From the NCBI GenBank assembly GCA_948956705.1, contig CARCZS010000001.1, positions 124,001 through 188,000 on the forward strand: 64,000 nt of DNA, in the 5' to 3' direction. The notes below the pieces were generated by a model. That model was not told the DNA's origin and did not search any database. It was given only the letters and a program-made list of their open reading frames with translations. Below, one piece after another: positions 45,786-54,355 of this stretch. Made by a program: the position numbers and the translations under genes. The first letter of the stretch is position 1. Each line of letters opens with the position of its first letter. The stretch is from an uncultured Phocaeicola sp. (GTDB taxonomy: Bacteria > Bacteroidota > Bacteroidia > Bacteroidales > Bacteroidaceae).

Positions 45786-46499
45786 ATGGAATATATACTA
45801 TTACTAACAGCTTGTATTAATCCTGATGGTATGCCATTTACTTGTTTGGCAGATGTAGGAGTGAGAAAGAAACAATACATCGAGGCTTTGAATTTTTACC
45901 TAAAAAACACAACGAGAAAAATTGTATTTGTTGAAAATTCAGGAACTGATATCTCATCTTCGTTTAAAGATTTCCAGCATAGAATTGAATTTTTGTGTTT
46001 TGATGGCAATCTATGTTTTGATAAGAGAAAAGGGAAAGGGTATGGAGAGGCGCTTATATTGGAATATGCAATGGCCAAATCTGAATTTATTACTGATGAT
46101 GTGTTGATTTTTAAGTTGACAGGGAGGTTACAATTGATTAATATAAATCGATTGATACATTATATGGATAAACTAAGTCCAAGTAAGAATTTTGTTTGTG
46201 TTGTCCCACCCCAAAACAATTCGGTAGATTCACGATGTTTTGTCTGTAACAAATACTATTTGGAGAATATCTTTCTAAAAGATAAATTTCATATAGATGA
46301 TTCAGTAGGATATTACTTTGAACACTTATTATTTGATTCTTTACGTCAGAATAAAGGAAAAATAAGAATTCATAAGATACCCTTTTTCTTATATTGGAGA
46401 GGGATATCTGGAAGTTTGGGAGATAGGTTAATAGAACCTAAATGCAGATATTGGTCTGATTTTAAGGCATTGTACCATTGTATGATTTCTAAATTATAG
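45786..46499 (+). CDS. Putative capsule glycosyltransferase of unassigned family
   Basis: A 237-residue soluble protein. The start (EYILLLTACINPDGMPFTCLADVGVRKKQYIEALNFYLKNT) and the segments IVFVENSGTDIS, GKGYGEALILEYA and IFKLTGRLQLININ resemble a group of Bacteroidetes capsule-locus proteins that look like nucleotide-sugar transferases but have no assigned family here. No DxD motif is obvious. It lies 18 bp after the flippase and 3 bp before the next glycosyltransferase. Role inferred from context. Confidence 0.55.
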   Translation: MEYILLLTACINPDGMPFTCLADVGVRKKQYIEALNFYLKNTTRKIVFVENSGTDISSSFKDFQHRIEFLCFDGNLCFDKRKGKGYGEALILEYAMAKSEFITDDVLIFKLTGRLQLININRLIHYMDKLSPSKNFVCVVPPQNNSVDSRCFVCNKYYLENIFLKDKFHIDDSVGYYFEHLLFDSLRQNKGKIRIHKIPFFLYWRGISGSLGDRLIEPKCRYWSDFKALYHCMISKL

Positions 46500-46502
46500 G
46501 TG

Positions 46503-47642
46503 ATGAAACGTTTCTTATTTATGTATACTTCTTTTGGAGGGCATGTCCTAGAGTATTTTATTCATATATATCATTATGCGATAGATGATGAAAAGAATAC
46601 CTATTATTTTATTTTCTCGCCGGATTTTAAAAAACATATTGAATGTGAGCAATTAGTGCTTAAGAAAAATATTATACTGCGATATCTGACAGTTAGGGAA
46701 TTAGAAAGATTGCATCATACTAAAAAAATATTAAAGTCATATTGGGGGAATAGATTATTAAATGAAAAGATACGGAAGTACGATATAACAGATGTAATAA
46801 TGTGCTCTTATGATTGTTTAGACCCTCTTTTTGCTTTTATGACGATGAAAAAAGTTTCCTATATTGGCATATATTATTATATTTATTTATATGAATGGGC
46901 TGACTTATCTATAAAGCAAAGAATCTTAAAGTCAATTATATTTTGGAAGATGGCTCATAACAAGTCAATCAAGAAAATATGTATTTGTAATGATTCATCT
47001 TCTGCTGCATTTTTTAATCGTAAATATCAGACAATGAAGTTTGATCGTATATCTGATCCTTATGTTTCCATTACACTAACTTTGCCGGATTTTAGAAAAG
47101 ATAATGCTGTAAAAGAAGATGCTATTGTGCTTTCTCATATTGGAGTCTTATCTGAAAGAAAAGGAACACTTAACATATTGAAAGCGATAAAAGAAATGTC
47201 TGTTGTTGATAGAAATCAATTTGTCTTTGTTTTTGCAGGAAAAATAGATTTGGATATAAAGGATGAGTTTTATAGACTGGCAGCAGAATGTAGTGAGAAA
47301 TATCGGCTGATAATAAAGGATTATTTTTGTTCTTATGAGGAAATATCTGCTATATGTAAATCATCGAATGTCCTTTTAATTCCTTATTTGAATAATTCAC
47401 AAAGTAGTGGAGTATTAGGATATGCAGCACAGTTTAATGTTCCAGTTTTTTCTCCTAGCTCAAATATGTTGGGTAAAATAGTTCGGAAATCGAAATTAGG
47501 ATATATAAGTAGTGATGTGGAAATATTGGGTATTAAAACTTTTTTAGAGTCTTGCCTGCTAAACAAGCTTATGACCATAGATGATCAAGAGTATTTGAAA
47601 CTAAATACAGTGAATTCTTTTTTGAATACATTGTTAAACTGA
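46503..47642 (+). CDS. Glycosyltransferase, GT4-like (GT-B fold)
   Basis: A 379-residue protein started at the ATG at 46503; a GTG at 46500 is in frame. The C-terminal half shows the GT-B donor-binding domain: SHIGVLSERKGTLNILKAIKEM, VFVFAGKIDL, and CKSSNVLLIPYLNNSQSSGVLGYAAQFNVPVFSPSSNMLG, which holds the place of the E-x7-E motif but without the second Glu. It probably adds one sugar to the repeat unit. Sugar and linkage cannot be predicted. Confidence 0.75.
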   Translation: MKRFLFMYTSFGGHVLEYFIHIYHYAIDDEKNTYYFIFSPDFKKHIECEQLVLKKNIILRYLTVRELERLHHTKKILKSYWGNRLLNEKIRKYDITDVIMCSYDCLDPLFAFMTMKKVSYIGIYYYIYLYEWADLSIKQRILKSIIFWKMAHNKSIKKICICNDSSSAAFFNRKYQTMKFDRISDPYVSITLTLPDFRKDNAVKEDAIVLSHIGVLSERKGTLNILKAIKEMSVVDRNQFVFVFAGKIDLDIKDEFYRLAAECSEKYRLIIKDYFCSYEEISAICKSSNVLLIPYLNNSQSSGVLGYAAQFNVPVFSPSSNMLGKIVRKSKLGYISSDVEILGIKTFLESCLLNKLMTIDDQEYLKLNTVNSFLNTLLN

Positions 47643-47654
47643 TTATTTGTAAAT

Positions 47655-48821
47655 ATGAATATTGTATTTTTATTGCGACTTTGGCCTATTTATGGAGGAG
47701 GTGAAACAGTAACTATTTGTTTAGCTAATGAGATGGCGAAGAGAGGGCATGCTGTTACAGTCTTTTATTTTAAGGATTCTGAAACAAATGAATTGCCCTA
47801 TATTGATCCTTCTATCAAGGCGGTAAGAATACCGGATGTGAGGTGTGATGAATATACTTATGATAGTGATGATGGTATTAAGATTACTATCGCTTTAAAA
47901 TTGTATCAGCAGAATAGTTTTGATTTTATAATCAATCAATGGTGGCCTGTTGTTTTTTTATCTCCATTACGAAGTTTTTTTAATGCGAAAATAATTTCTG
48001 TTCATCATACGGCTCTTTATACTCGTAGTGTGATAGAAGGTTTTTGTTTGAAATCAATTTTGAAGCGTGTCTTTTTTCTGCTATACCGTTTCTTTGAAAA
48101 AGAAAGACAATTATCTGTTATAGATAAATTGTTAATCTTTAGTGATAAAGTATTATTTCTTTCGCCTCAGTTTAAAGACCAATATATACAATTGAGAAAT
48201 CCAAAATCGGTTGAAAAATTGGACTGGTGTTATAATCCTTTGGTCTTTGATAATTTTATTTCTATGGATGAAATTTGTAAAAAGAGGAAAGAGGTTTTAT
48301 TTGTTGGAAGATTGTTAGAATCAAATAAAAAAATATCGAAATTATTGACGATATGGAAGCATATTCAATTAGATAAAGAATTTAATGAATGGCATTTATA
48401 TATTGTAGGTGATGGTAAGGATAAATCCTTTTACTTAGATTTTACACGCAATAATAATATTCCCAATGTTCATTTTGAGGGGAGGCGATATCCTATACCT
48501 TATTATAAGCGAGCTTCTATTTTTGCTATGACATCTGCATTTGAAGGATTTCCAATGTCGATAATTGAGGCGCAGCAAAATGGGGTAGTTCCGATTGTTA
48601 TGGATTCATTTTTGTCTGTGCATGATATTATTGATAATGATGTAAATGGTGTGTTGATTTCTTATGGTAATACTACTATGTTTGCAGAATCTTTAAAGTC
48701 TTTGATGAAAGATGAAATGCAAAGAAATAAATTAGCAATAAAGGGGCTAGAAACTTGCAGACGTTTTAATATCGAAACTGTGGTAGATAGGTGGGAGGAA
48801 ATATTTGAAAAAATGAGATGA
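47655..48821 (+). CDS. Glycosyltransferase family 4
   Basis: A 388-residue GT4 enzyme. The N-terminus has the acceptor loop WPIYGGGETVTICLANEMAKRGHAV. The C-terminal donor domain has LFVGRLLESNKKISKLL, HLYIVGDGKDKSFY and AMTSAFEGFPMSIIEAQQNGVVPIV with the E-x7-E motif. Its last codons overlap the polymerase gene by 4 bp (ATGA), showing a tight operon. Confidence 0.9.
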   Translation: MNIVFLLRLWPIYGGGETVTICLANEMAKRGHAVTVFYFKDSETNELPYIDPSIKAVRIPDVRCDEYTYDSDDGIKITIALKLYQQNSFDFIINQWWPVVFLSPLRSFFNAKIISVHHTALYTRSVIEGFCLKSILKRVFFLLYRFFEKERQLSVIDKLLIFSDKVLFLSPQFKDQYIQLRNPKSVEKLDWCYNPLVFDNFISMDEICKKRKEVLFVGRLLESNKKISKLLTIWKHIQLDKEFNEWHLYIVGDGKDKSFYLDFTRNNNIPNVHFEGRRYPIPYYKRASIFAMTSAFEGFPMSIIEAQQNGVVPIVMDSFLSVHDIIDNDVNGVLISYGNTTMFAESLKSLMKDEMQRNKLAIKGLETCRRFNIETVVDRWEEIFEKMR

Positions 48822-50011
48822 TGGAACTTTTATTATATCTATATATTCTAATTGTTGTTTATCTATTTTTAAAATATTCTAGAATAAGAACATTATATAT
48901 TTTCTCTCCATATATATTAATCTATTTGAACTTTATCTTTAATGATGCTATTCCATTTCTATTTTTTTATCCAGATGTTCCAGAGAATATTCAGTATACG
49001 ACATTTACAGCAGCAATTATAAACCTTTCGTTTCTATTTCTATTTAGAAAGCAGGCACAAGTCCCAATATCAATAAATCTTCCATTGTCGTCTATTAAAT
49101 TGAATAAGAAACGAAAGATACTACTTTCTTGTTTTGTGTTTTTTTTATTGTGGGCTGGAGTAATGTCTGGAGTATTAATTAATTTGTTAAGGGGGAATAA
49201 TATAGAAGATTTAAGAAGAACTAGTGAAATAGGAGTTGGGGTTATTAGGGATATTCCAATGCTAGGGATACAAATAATAATGCTTGTTCTTTTTCTCCAA
49301 AAGACATGGAAGTGTTATTATAAAGTCGTTGCTTTTTATTCTTTTTGTTTGAGCGTTTTCTTATTTTTGACAACAGGAAATAAAGGAGGGGTTCTTGTTG
49401 GGGTTACATTATTTTTACTGTTTTTTCATTTGAAGAAAAGAGGTTTTAAGTGGTATGAATATGTCTTATATTATTTAGCTATGCCATTAGCAGCCGGTAC
49501 ATTACAAGGCATTAGAGGTGGAGACTTAACTCTTATAGCATCCCAAATTGCAGTATTCTTTTCTTATCCAGTAATTCTTTATCAAGCTAATTCTATTCCT
49601 ATCATGAATGCGGTTGGTACGGAGAACTTCTTTTGGGGAGAGGAATATTATACTGGTCTTGTAAAATTCATACCTCGTTTTTTGTGGCCGGATAAGCCTT
49701 TGTCATTTGATTATAAATTAAAAGAATTAGCAAACTATGATTTTGAAGGTGGGGGAATTTATACGACTTTATGTAATGATTTATATATAAATTTTGGATA
49801 TTACTATTTTATCTTCTATATCTTGTGGCTATTATTTATTCATTATTTATATGGAATGGTAATGGATGATAAAAGGTTCTATTATAGCCGTATTATAGCT
49901 TTATTCATCATACTTATGGGGGGGATTGCATCTACTATTGGCTCTTGTGAAATCTTACTATTATTTCTCTTGTTCTTAATATTATATTATTCAAGAGTGA
50001 AAACATTATAG
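48818..50011 (+). CDS. Capsule repeat-unit polymerase, Wzy-like
   Basis: A 397-residue membrane protein with about 10-12 hydrophobic segments and a long loop (about residues 240-310, PRFLWPDKPLSFDYKLKELANYDFEGGGIYTTLCNDLYINFGYY). That loop resembles the periplasmic loop of O-antigen/capsule polymerases. Wzy proteins are poorly conserved, so the call rests on topology, size and position between glycosyltransferases and after a Wzx flippase. Confidence 0.8.
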   Translation: MMELLLYLYILIVVYLFLKYSRIRTLYIFSPYILIYLNFIFNDAIPFLFFYPDVPENIQYTTFTAAIINLSFLFLFRKQAQVPISINLPLSSIKLNKKRKILLSCFVFFLLWAGVMSGVLINLLRGNNIEDLRRTSEIGVGVIRDIPMLGIQIIMLVLFLQKTWKCYYKVVAFYSFCLSVFLFLTTGNKGGVLVGVTLFLLFFHLKKRGFKWYEYVLYYLAMPLAAGTLQGIRGGDLTLIASQIAVFFSYPVILYQANSIPIMNAVGTENFFWGEEYYTGLVKFIPRFLWPDKPLSFDYKLKELANYDFEGGGIYTTLCNDLYINFGYYYFIFYILWLLFIHYLYGMVMDDKRFYYSRIIALFIILMGGIASTIGSCEILLLFLLFLILYYSRVKTL

Positions 50012-50017
50012 ATTGTA

Positions 50018-51106
50018 ATGAAGAAGAAAATATTATTTGTTGCTTCTGAATTTGCCTCGGGAATGATTCCTTTTGCTGCTACTGCTATAAATGCTTTAGC
50101 TAAGGATGATAGATTTGAAGTACACTGTCTTTGTGTTAATTCAGGTATTTATTCTTATAGGAATATAATTTTACAAGAAGCGAACCCTGTTTTCTTGGAA
50201 TACCCAAAGAGTAAAATGATGAAATTGTTTTATAAACTATGGCCTCTAGAGATAATAAAACATTTATCGCAATTGGAAAAAAGTATTAATCCGGATGCTG
50301 TTCATTTTTTGACAGGTGATTTTACATTAGCTTTGTATATTTGTTTGAATAATAAAAGAACATTTTACTACACAGTGCATGATTTGCATCCACATGAGGT
50401 GGTAAGAAAAACTTTATTGGGTTATTTGATGCAAAAATATATTATATGGGGATATAAATTATGTAGGAATATAATTCCTAATCTTACGACTTCCTCTTAT
50501 TTCCAATTGAAGGAACTGAAAGAAATATATCCATGTAAGAAAGTGAAATACACTTCATTTCCTTCTCTAATTACATCATTGATAATAAATGGTAAAAAAA
50601 TGCCATTAGAAGTAAGTGGCTTAAAAGAATATATTTTGTTTTTTGGAACAGTAGATAAATATAAAGGGGTTGATTTGCTGGTTGATGCGTATTGCAATTT
50701 AACATGTAAGTCACTAAAATTAGTGATTGCAGGTAGAGGCTTTGATATTGAAACTCATAATGAAAACATTATTCGAATAAATCGTTTTATAGAAGATGAA
50801 GAAGTCGCATATCTTTTTAAAAAGGCAAAATTTATTGTTTATCCTTATCGTTCTGCAACAATGTCAGGGGTATTGTCTTTAGCATATTACTTTAATAAAA
50901 AAGTATTAGCCTCTACAATTCCTTTCTTTGAAGATAATGCAACTTTAAATGTTGTGTTATTTAAAGTTAATGATATAGATGATTTGGAAAGAAAGATGAA
51001 ATCTTTAATATTTGGTAAAAATTTGAGTGTAGATCCAACAAGCTATCTTAATATATATGGTGAAGGTACATTAATAAATAGTTATTGGGGGTTATATGAA
51101 GATTGA
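50018..51106 (+). CDS. Glycosyltransferase, GT4-like
   Basis: A 362-residue GT-B protein. Visible parts are FVASEFASGMIPFAATAINALAKDDRFEVHCL at the N-terminus, YTVHDLHPHEVVRKTLLGYLM, and the donor domain ILFFGTVDKYKGVDLLVDAYCNL, KLVIAGRGFD and FIVYPYRSATMSGVLSLAYYFNKKVLAS. It likely adds a sugar to the repeat unit. It is the last gene of the A+T-rich core; the next gene has normal composition. Confidence 0.8.
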   Translation: MKKKILFVASEFASGMIPFAATAINALAKDDRFEVHCLCVNSGIYSYRNIILQEANPVFLEYPKSKMMKLFYKLWPLEIIKHLSQLEKSINPDAVHFLTGDFTLALYICLNNKRTFYYTVHDLHPHEVVRKTLLGYLMQKYIIWGYKLCRNIIPNLTTSSYFQLKELKEIYPCKKVKYTSFPSLITSLIINGKKMPLEVSGLKEYILFFGTVDKYKGVDLLVDAYCNLTCKSLKLVIAGRGFDIETHNENIIRINRFIEDEEVAYLFKKAKFIVYPYRSATMSGVLSLAYYFNKKVLASTIPFFEDNATLNVVLFKVNDIDDLERKMKSLIFGKNLSVDPTSYLNIYGEGTLINSYWGLYED

Positions 51107-51158
51107 AAATGTTAAAATGATTTATACATAATGATAAAATATTGATTCTTCTGTGATA

Positions 51159-52337
51159 ATGAAAATCTTACTCTCGAATAAATTCTATTACCGCCGTGGC
51201 GGCGACTGTGTCTGTACCATAAACCTTGAGGAATTGTTGAAGCGGAAAGGTCATGAAGTGGCAATCTTCGCCATGCAGTATCCTGATAATATAGAAACAC
51301 CATGGAGCAAGTACTTTCCTGGTGAAGTAAAGTTCAAGCCGGGATTAGGTATGCTTGAGGCGTTGTTACGCCCCTTTGGTACGAATGAAGTAAAACGTAA
51401 ATTTACGGCATTATTGGATGACTTTTGTCCTGATATTGTTCATCTGAATAATATTCATTCTCAACTATCTCCGGTTATTGCAGAAATTGCGCATCAAAAA
51501 GGAATAAAAGTAATATGGACATTGCATGATTACAAGCTGCTTTGTCCGCGTTATGACTGTTTGCGTAATGGAGATACTATATGCGAAGAATGTTTTTCGG
51601 ATAAGCGTAAAGTCTTGGAATATAAATGTATGAAGCATTCACGCTTGGCAAGTTATTTATCGTATTGGGAGTCTATGAAGTGGAATCGTGAACGATTGGA
51701 AGTTTGCACGGATATCTTTATTTGCCCTAGTCGGTTTATGGCAGAGAAGATGCGACAAGGGGGATTCGATAGTAAAAAAATAAAAACAGTATGTAATTTT
51801 ATTGATACTGAGAAATGTTATGGTAAGGATTATACCAAAAGGGGAAATTATTACTGTTTCATAGGGAGATTGAGTCCTGAAAAAGGAGTAAGGACCTTGA
51901 TAGAGGCGGCAAATGCTCTACCATATAAATTGGTGGTGATTGGAGGGGGGCCCTTGCTGGAGGAGTTAAAGACCGTAGCTGGGAATAACGTGGAATTTGT
52001 TGGCTTTAAACAATGGAATGATATAAAGGAGTTAGTGGGAAGAGCACGTTTTTCAGTGATACCTTCGGAGTGGTATGAGAATAATCCTTTGTCTGTGATA
52101 GAGGCGCAATGTTTGGGTACACCTGTACTGGGAGCACGCATCGGAGGAATCCCTGAACTGATAGAAGAGGGTGTTACCGGCATGACATTTGAGAGTCGTA
52201 ATAAAGAGGATCTGAGAATGAAGATTGAAAGTATGATGCAACATCCTCTCAATTATGAAATGATAGCAGGAAAGGGACAGGAACTGTATGGTGCAGAAAT
52301 GTATTATCAACAGATTATGAATTTGTATCAGGGTTGA
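51159..52337 (+). CDS. Glycosyltransferase family 4
   Basis: A 392-residue GT4 enzyme from the ATG at 51159 (MKILLSNKFYYRRGGDCVCTINLEELLKRKGHEV); a GTG at 51153 is in frame. The donor domain has FIGRLSPEKGVRTLIEAANAL, LVVIGGGPLLEEL, and PSEWYENNPLSVIEAQCLGTPVLGARIGGIPELIEEGVTGM with E-x7-E. A cysteine-rich insert (CPRYDCLRNGDTICEECFSDKRKVLEYKC) is typical of one GT4 subgroup. Base composition returns to the genome average here. Confidence 0.9.
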   Translation: MKILLSNKFYYRRGGDCVCTINLEELLKRKGHEVAIFAMQYPDNIETPWSKYFPGEVKFKPGLGMLEALLRPFGTNEVKRKFTALLDDFCPDIVHLNNIHSQLSPVIAEIAHQKGIKVIWTLHDYKLLCPRYDCLRNGDTICEECFSDKRKVLEYKCMKHSRLASYLSYWESMKWNRERLEVCTDIFICPSRFMAEKMRQGGFDSKKIKTVCNFIDTEKCYGKDYTKRGNYYCFIGRLSPEKGVRTLIEAANALPYKLVVIGGGPLLEELKTVAGNNVEFVGFKQWNDIKELVGRARFSVIPSEWYENNPLSVIEAQCLGTPVLGARIGGIPELIEEGVTGMTFESRNKEDLRMKIESMMQHPLNYEMIAGKGQELYGAEMYYQQIMNLYQG

Positions 52338-52432
52338 TTTGTTGCTTTATAGTATATAATGGAAAGAAAAGACAGGGAAATATTGGATAATTCATTTATT
52401 ACTAGTATTTTTGTATCATCAAGAAATATCGG

Positions 52433-52585
52433 ATGGCTATTAAGAATTTTAAAACCAAGGAAGAGGCGTTGGCTGCTATGAAGAAGGCGACAGACCGCAA
52501 ACGCACGTTGATAGAATATCTCAAAAAGGGGTATTCCTTAGAAGAATTGGAAAAAATGGGATTTAAAATGGCAAAATTTGCATGA
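52433..52585 (+). CDS. 50-residue conserved-looking small protein upstream of a DUF6169-type gene
   Basis: An ATG at 52433 opens a 50-residue frame ending in TGA at 52583-52585. The product is charged and predicted helical (KEEALAAMKKATDRKRTLIEYL, then GYSLEELEKMGFKMAKFA). Its end abuts or overlaps the start of the next gene, so the two are probably translated together. The length, clean start and tight spacing suggest a real gene. Function unknown. Confidence 0.6.
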   Translation: MAIKNFKTKEEALAAMKKATDRKRTLIEYLKKGYSLEELEKMGFKMAKFA

Positions 52586-52586
52586 T

Positions 52587-53084
52587 GTGATAGATTTGCC
52601 AATAGAACGTGTCAATGCTTTATCTCCCTATAAAGTTTATATAAATAATAATGGTAGTTTAGGATTTGAAACCCAATATGGTTCTGTCTATGAGGTAGGG
52701 TTTGTTGAGGACTATACTTTTATGGATGAGAATGCGTTTCAGTTTTTTATTTTGGAATCACAAGGTAAGCATTCTGTAAAAGATCCGTTGGTCAGGGAAA
52801 CTATTTGGGTAATTCTTGAAACATTCTTTTTAGAAAACAATCCTGTTATATTATATATTTGTGATATGTCGGATGGTAAACAGGCTATTCGTAACCGTTT
52901 GTTTTCCATGTGGTATTATGAATATGAACAACGGGAAAGTTTTACTTTTTTGTCCACTAAAGTGGAAGTAGAATCTACTGATTACTATGCATCTGTTCTC
53001 GTTAAAAATTCCAATCCTCAATTGGAAGATATAAAGGTTGCTTTTAACTCTTTCATTGAAAATATGAAAGAAAAATTGGAATAG
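52587..53084 (+). CDS. DUF6169-type hypothetical protein
   Basis: About 165 residues. The frame is open from a TTG at 52578, and a GTG at 52587 lies just after the upstream stop codon; the true start is uncertain within 52578-52596. The core (PYKVYINNNGSLGFETQYGSVYEVGFVEDY, TIWVILETFFLENNPVILYICDMSDGKQAIRNRLFSMWY, KNSNPQLEDIKVAFNSFIENM) fits a family of unknown function found across Bacteroidetes. With the 50-residue gene it looks like a two-gene cassette placed inside the capsule locus, perhaps toxin-antitoxin-like; that is speculation. Confidence 0.65.
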   Translation: MIDLPIERVNALSPYKVYINNNGSLGFETQYGSVYEVGFVEDYTFMDENAFQFFILESQGKHSVKDPLVRETIWVILETFFLENNPVILYICDMSDGKQAIRNRLFSMWYYEYEQRESFTFLSTKVEVESTDYYASVLVKNSNPQLEDIKVAFNSFIENMKEKLE

Positions 53085-53107
53085 TGAATAATTAAATCAA
53101 ACAACTT

Positions 53108-54177
53108 ATGGTTAACAAATGTTCCTTGCATCCCACCGATGCAAGCATAATCCTTACATATCGTTGCCCTATGAAGTGCAAGATGTGTAATATATGGTTT
53201 AACCCCACTAACAAGAGTGAAGAAATAAAAGCAAGTGACCTGAAGTCATTGCCTAAGTTGAAATTCATCAATCTGACGGGAGGTGAGCCTTTCATTCGTG
53301 AAGATTTGCCGGAAATAGTGGAGGAATGTTACAAGCATACAGACCGGATTGTGATTTCTACAAGCGGATGGTTTGAGGACAGGGTGATTGCCTTGGCGAA
53401 ACAGTTCCCTATCATCGGAATTCGAATCAGTATTGAGGGTTTGAGTTGTAAAAACGACGACTACGCGGACATGCCGGAGGGTTTGATAAAGGACTCCGTA
53501 CATTGTTGGCATTGAAAGAGATGGGCTTGAAGGATATCGGTTTCGGCTGTACCGTGTCGAATAATAATTCAAAGGATATGCTTTCATTGTATCAGCTCAG
53601 CAAGTCACTGGGAATGGAATTTGCTACAGCCGCCTTTCATAACTCGTACTACTTTCATAAGGACGACAATGTCATCACCAACAAGAACGAGGTGTGCGGT
53701 GACTTTGAGCAACTGATAGAATGGCAGTTGAAGGAGAATCACCCGAAGAGTTGGTTTCGTGCTTGGTTCAATATGGGACTGATAAATTATATTGAAGGGG
53801 GAAGGCGCATGCTGCCTTGTGAGGCGGGAAGTGCTAATTTCTTTATAGACCCGTTTGGTGATGTGTTTCCCTGTAACGGTCTGGAAGAGAAATATTGGAA
53901 GAAGTCGATGGGGAATATTCATGAAACTCCGGACTTTATGACTATTTGGACAAGCAAAAAGGCGGAGGAAGTACGTGCCATGGTGCGTAAATGCCCGAAA
54001 AATTGCTGGATGGTGGGCACAGCCTCTCCGGTGATGCATAAATATATAAAATATCCGTTGAAGTGGGCGTTGCAGAATAAACTTCGTTCCATGCAGGGAA
54101 AAACAGTCTGTCTGGATAAAAAATGGTGCGATGTAGGGCAAGATCCCTGCCAGGGAGATTTAAGGGAAAAGTTCTAG
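53108..54177 (+). pseudogene. Radical SAM/SPASM protein gene broken by a frameshift
   Basis: The first part (53108-53513) begins MVNKCSLHPTDASIILTYRCPMKCKMCNIW, with the CxxxCxxC iron-sulfur motif and later NLTGGEPFIREDLPEIVEECY. It runs out of frame and stops at 53515. The second part continues in another frame to 54177, starting around LRG...GFDKGLRTLLALKEMGLKDIGF and ending in a SPASM-like Cys region (FPCNGLEEKYWKK... CPKNCWM). Together they make a normal-length radical SAM enzyme. The shift lies between about 53455 and 53485, most simply a one-base loss or gain. It may be a true mutation or a sequencing error. Neighbours suggest a role in capsule modification. Confidence 0.85.
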
Positions 54178-54186
54178 TATTCTAAC

Positions 54187-54294
54187 TTACTTTTTCTTTT
54201 TTCCTGTAATCATCAGCCAAAGTGCCGAAAGGCATGACAGAATGATGATTCCGGCATATTGCAGTACTTCTTTTATGAAATTGAATATTTTCAT
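54187..54294 (-). CDS. 35-residue single-span membrane peptide on the opposite strand
   Basis: The minus strand from ATG at 54294 encodes 35 residues: a short amphipathic start (MKIFNFIKEVLQYAG), one hydrophobic span (IIILSCLSALWLMITG) and a Lys-rich tail. It has its own promoter-like element (54318-54325) and sits between two plus-strand genes of the capsule locus, pointing the other way. Whether the peptide or the RNA is the active product is unknown. Confidence 0.5.
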   Translation of the reverse strand: MKIFNFIKEVLQYAGIIILSCLSALWLMITGKKKK

Positions 54295-54317
54295 TGGCTG
54301 ATTGACATTTAATGTCG

Positions 54318-54325
54318 CAAATCTA
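54318..54325 (-). promoter_or_regulatory. -7 element for the small minus-strand transcript
   Basis: Read on the minus strand this is TAGATTTG, a match to TAnnTTTG, 23 bp before the small ATG. A TTTA about 16-19 bp further upstream may be the -33 element. A GACAT/ATGTC mini-hairpin lies between it and the ATG. Confidence 0.5.
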
Positions 54326-54355
54326 CTGTTTTTATTTTAAACTGCTTTATTCTTT

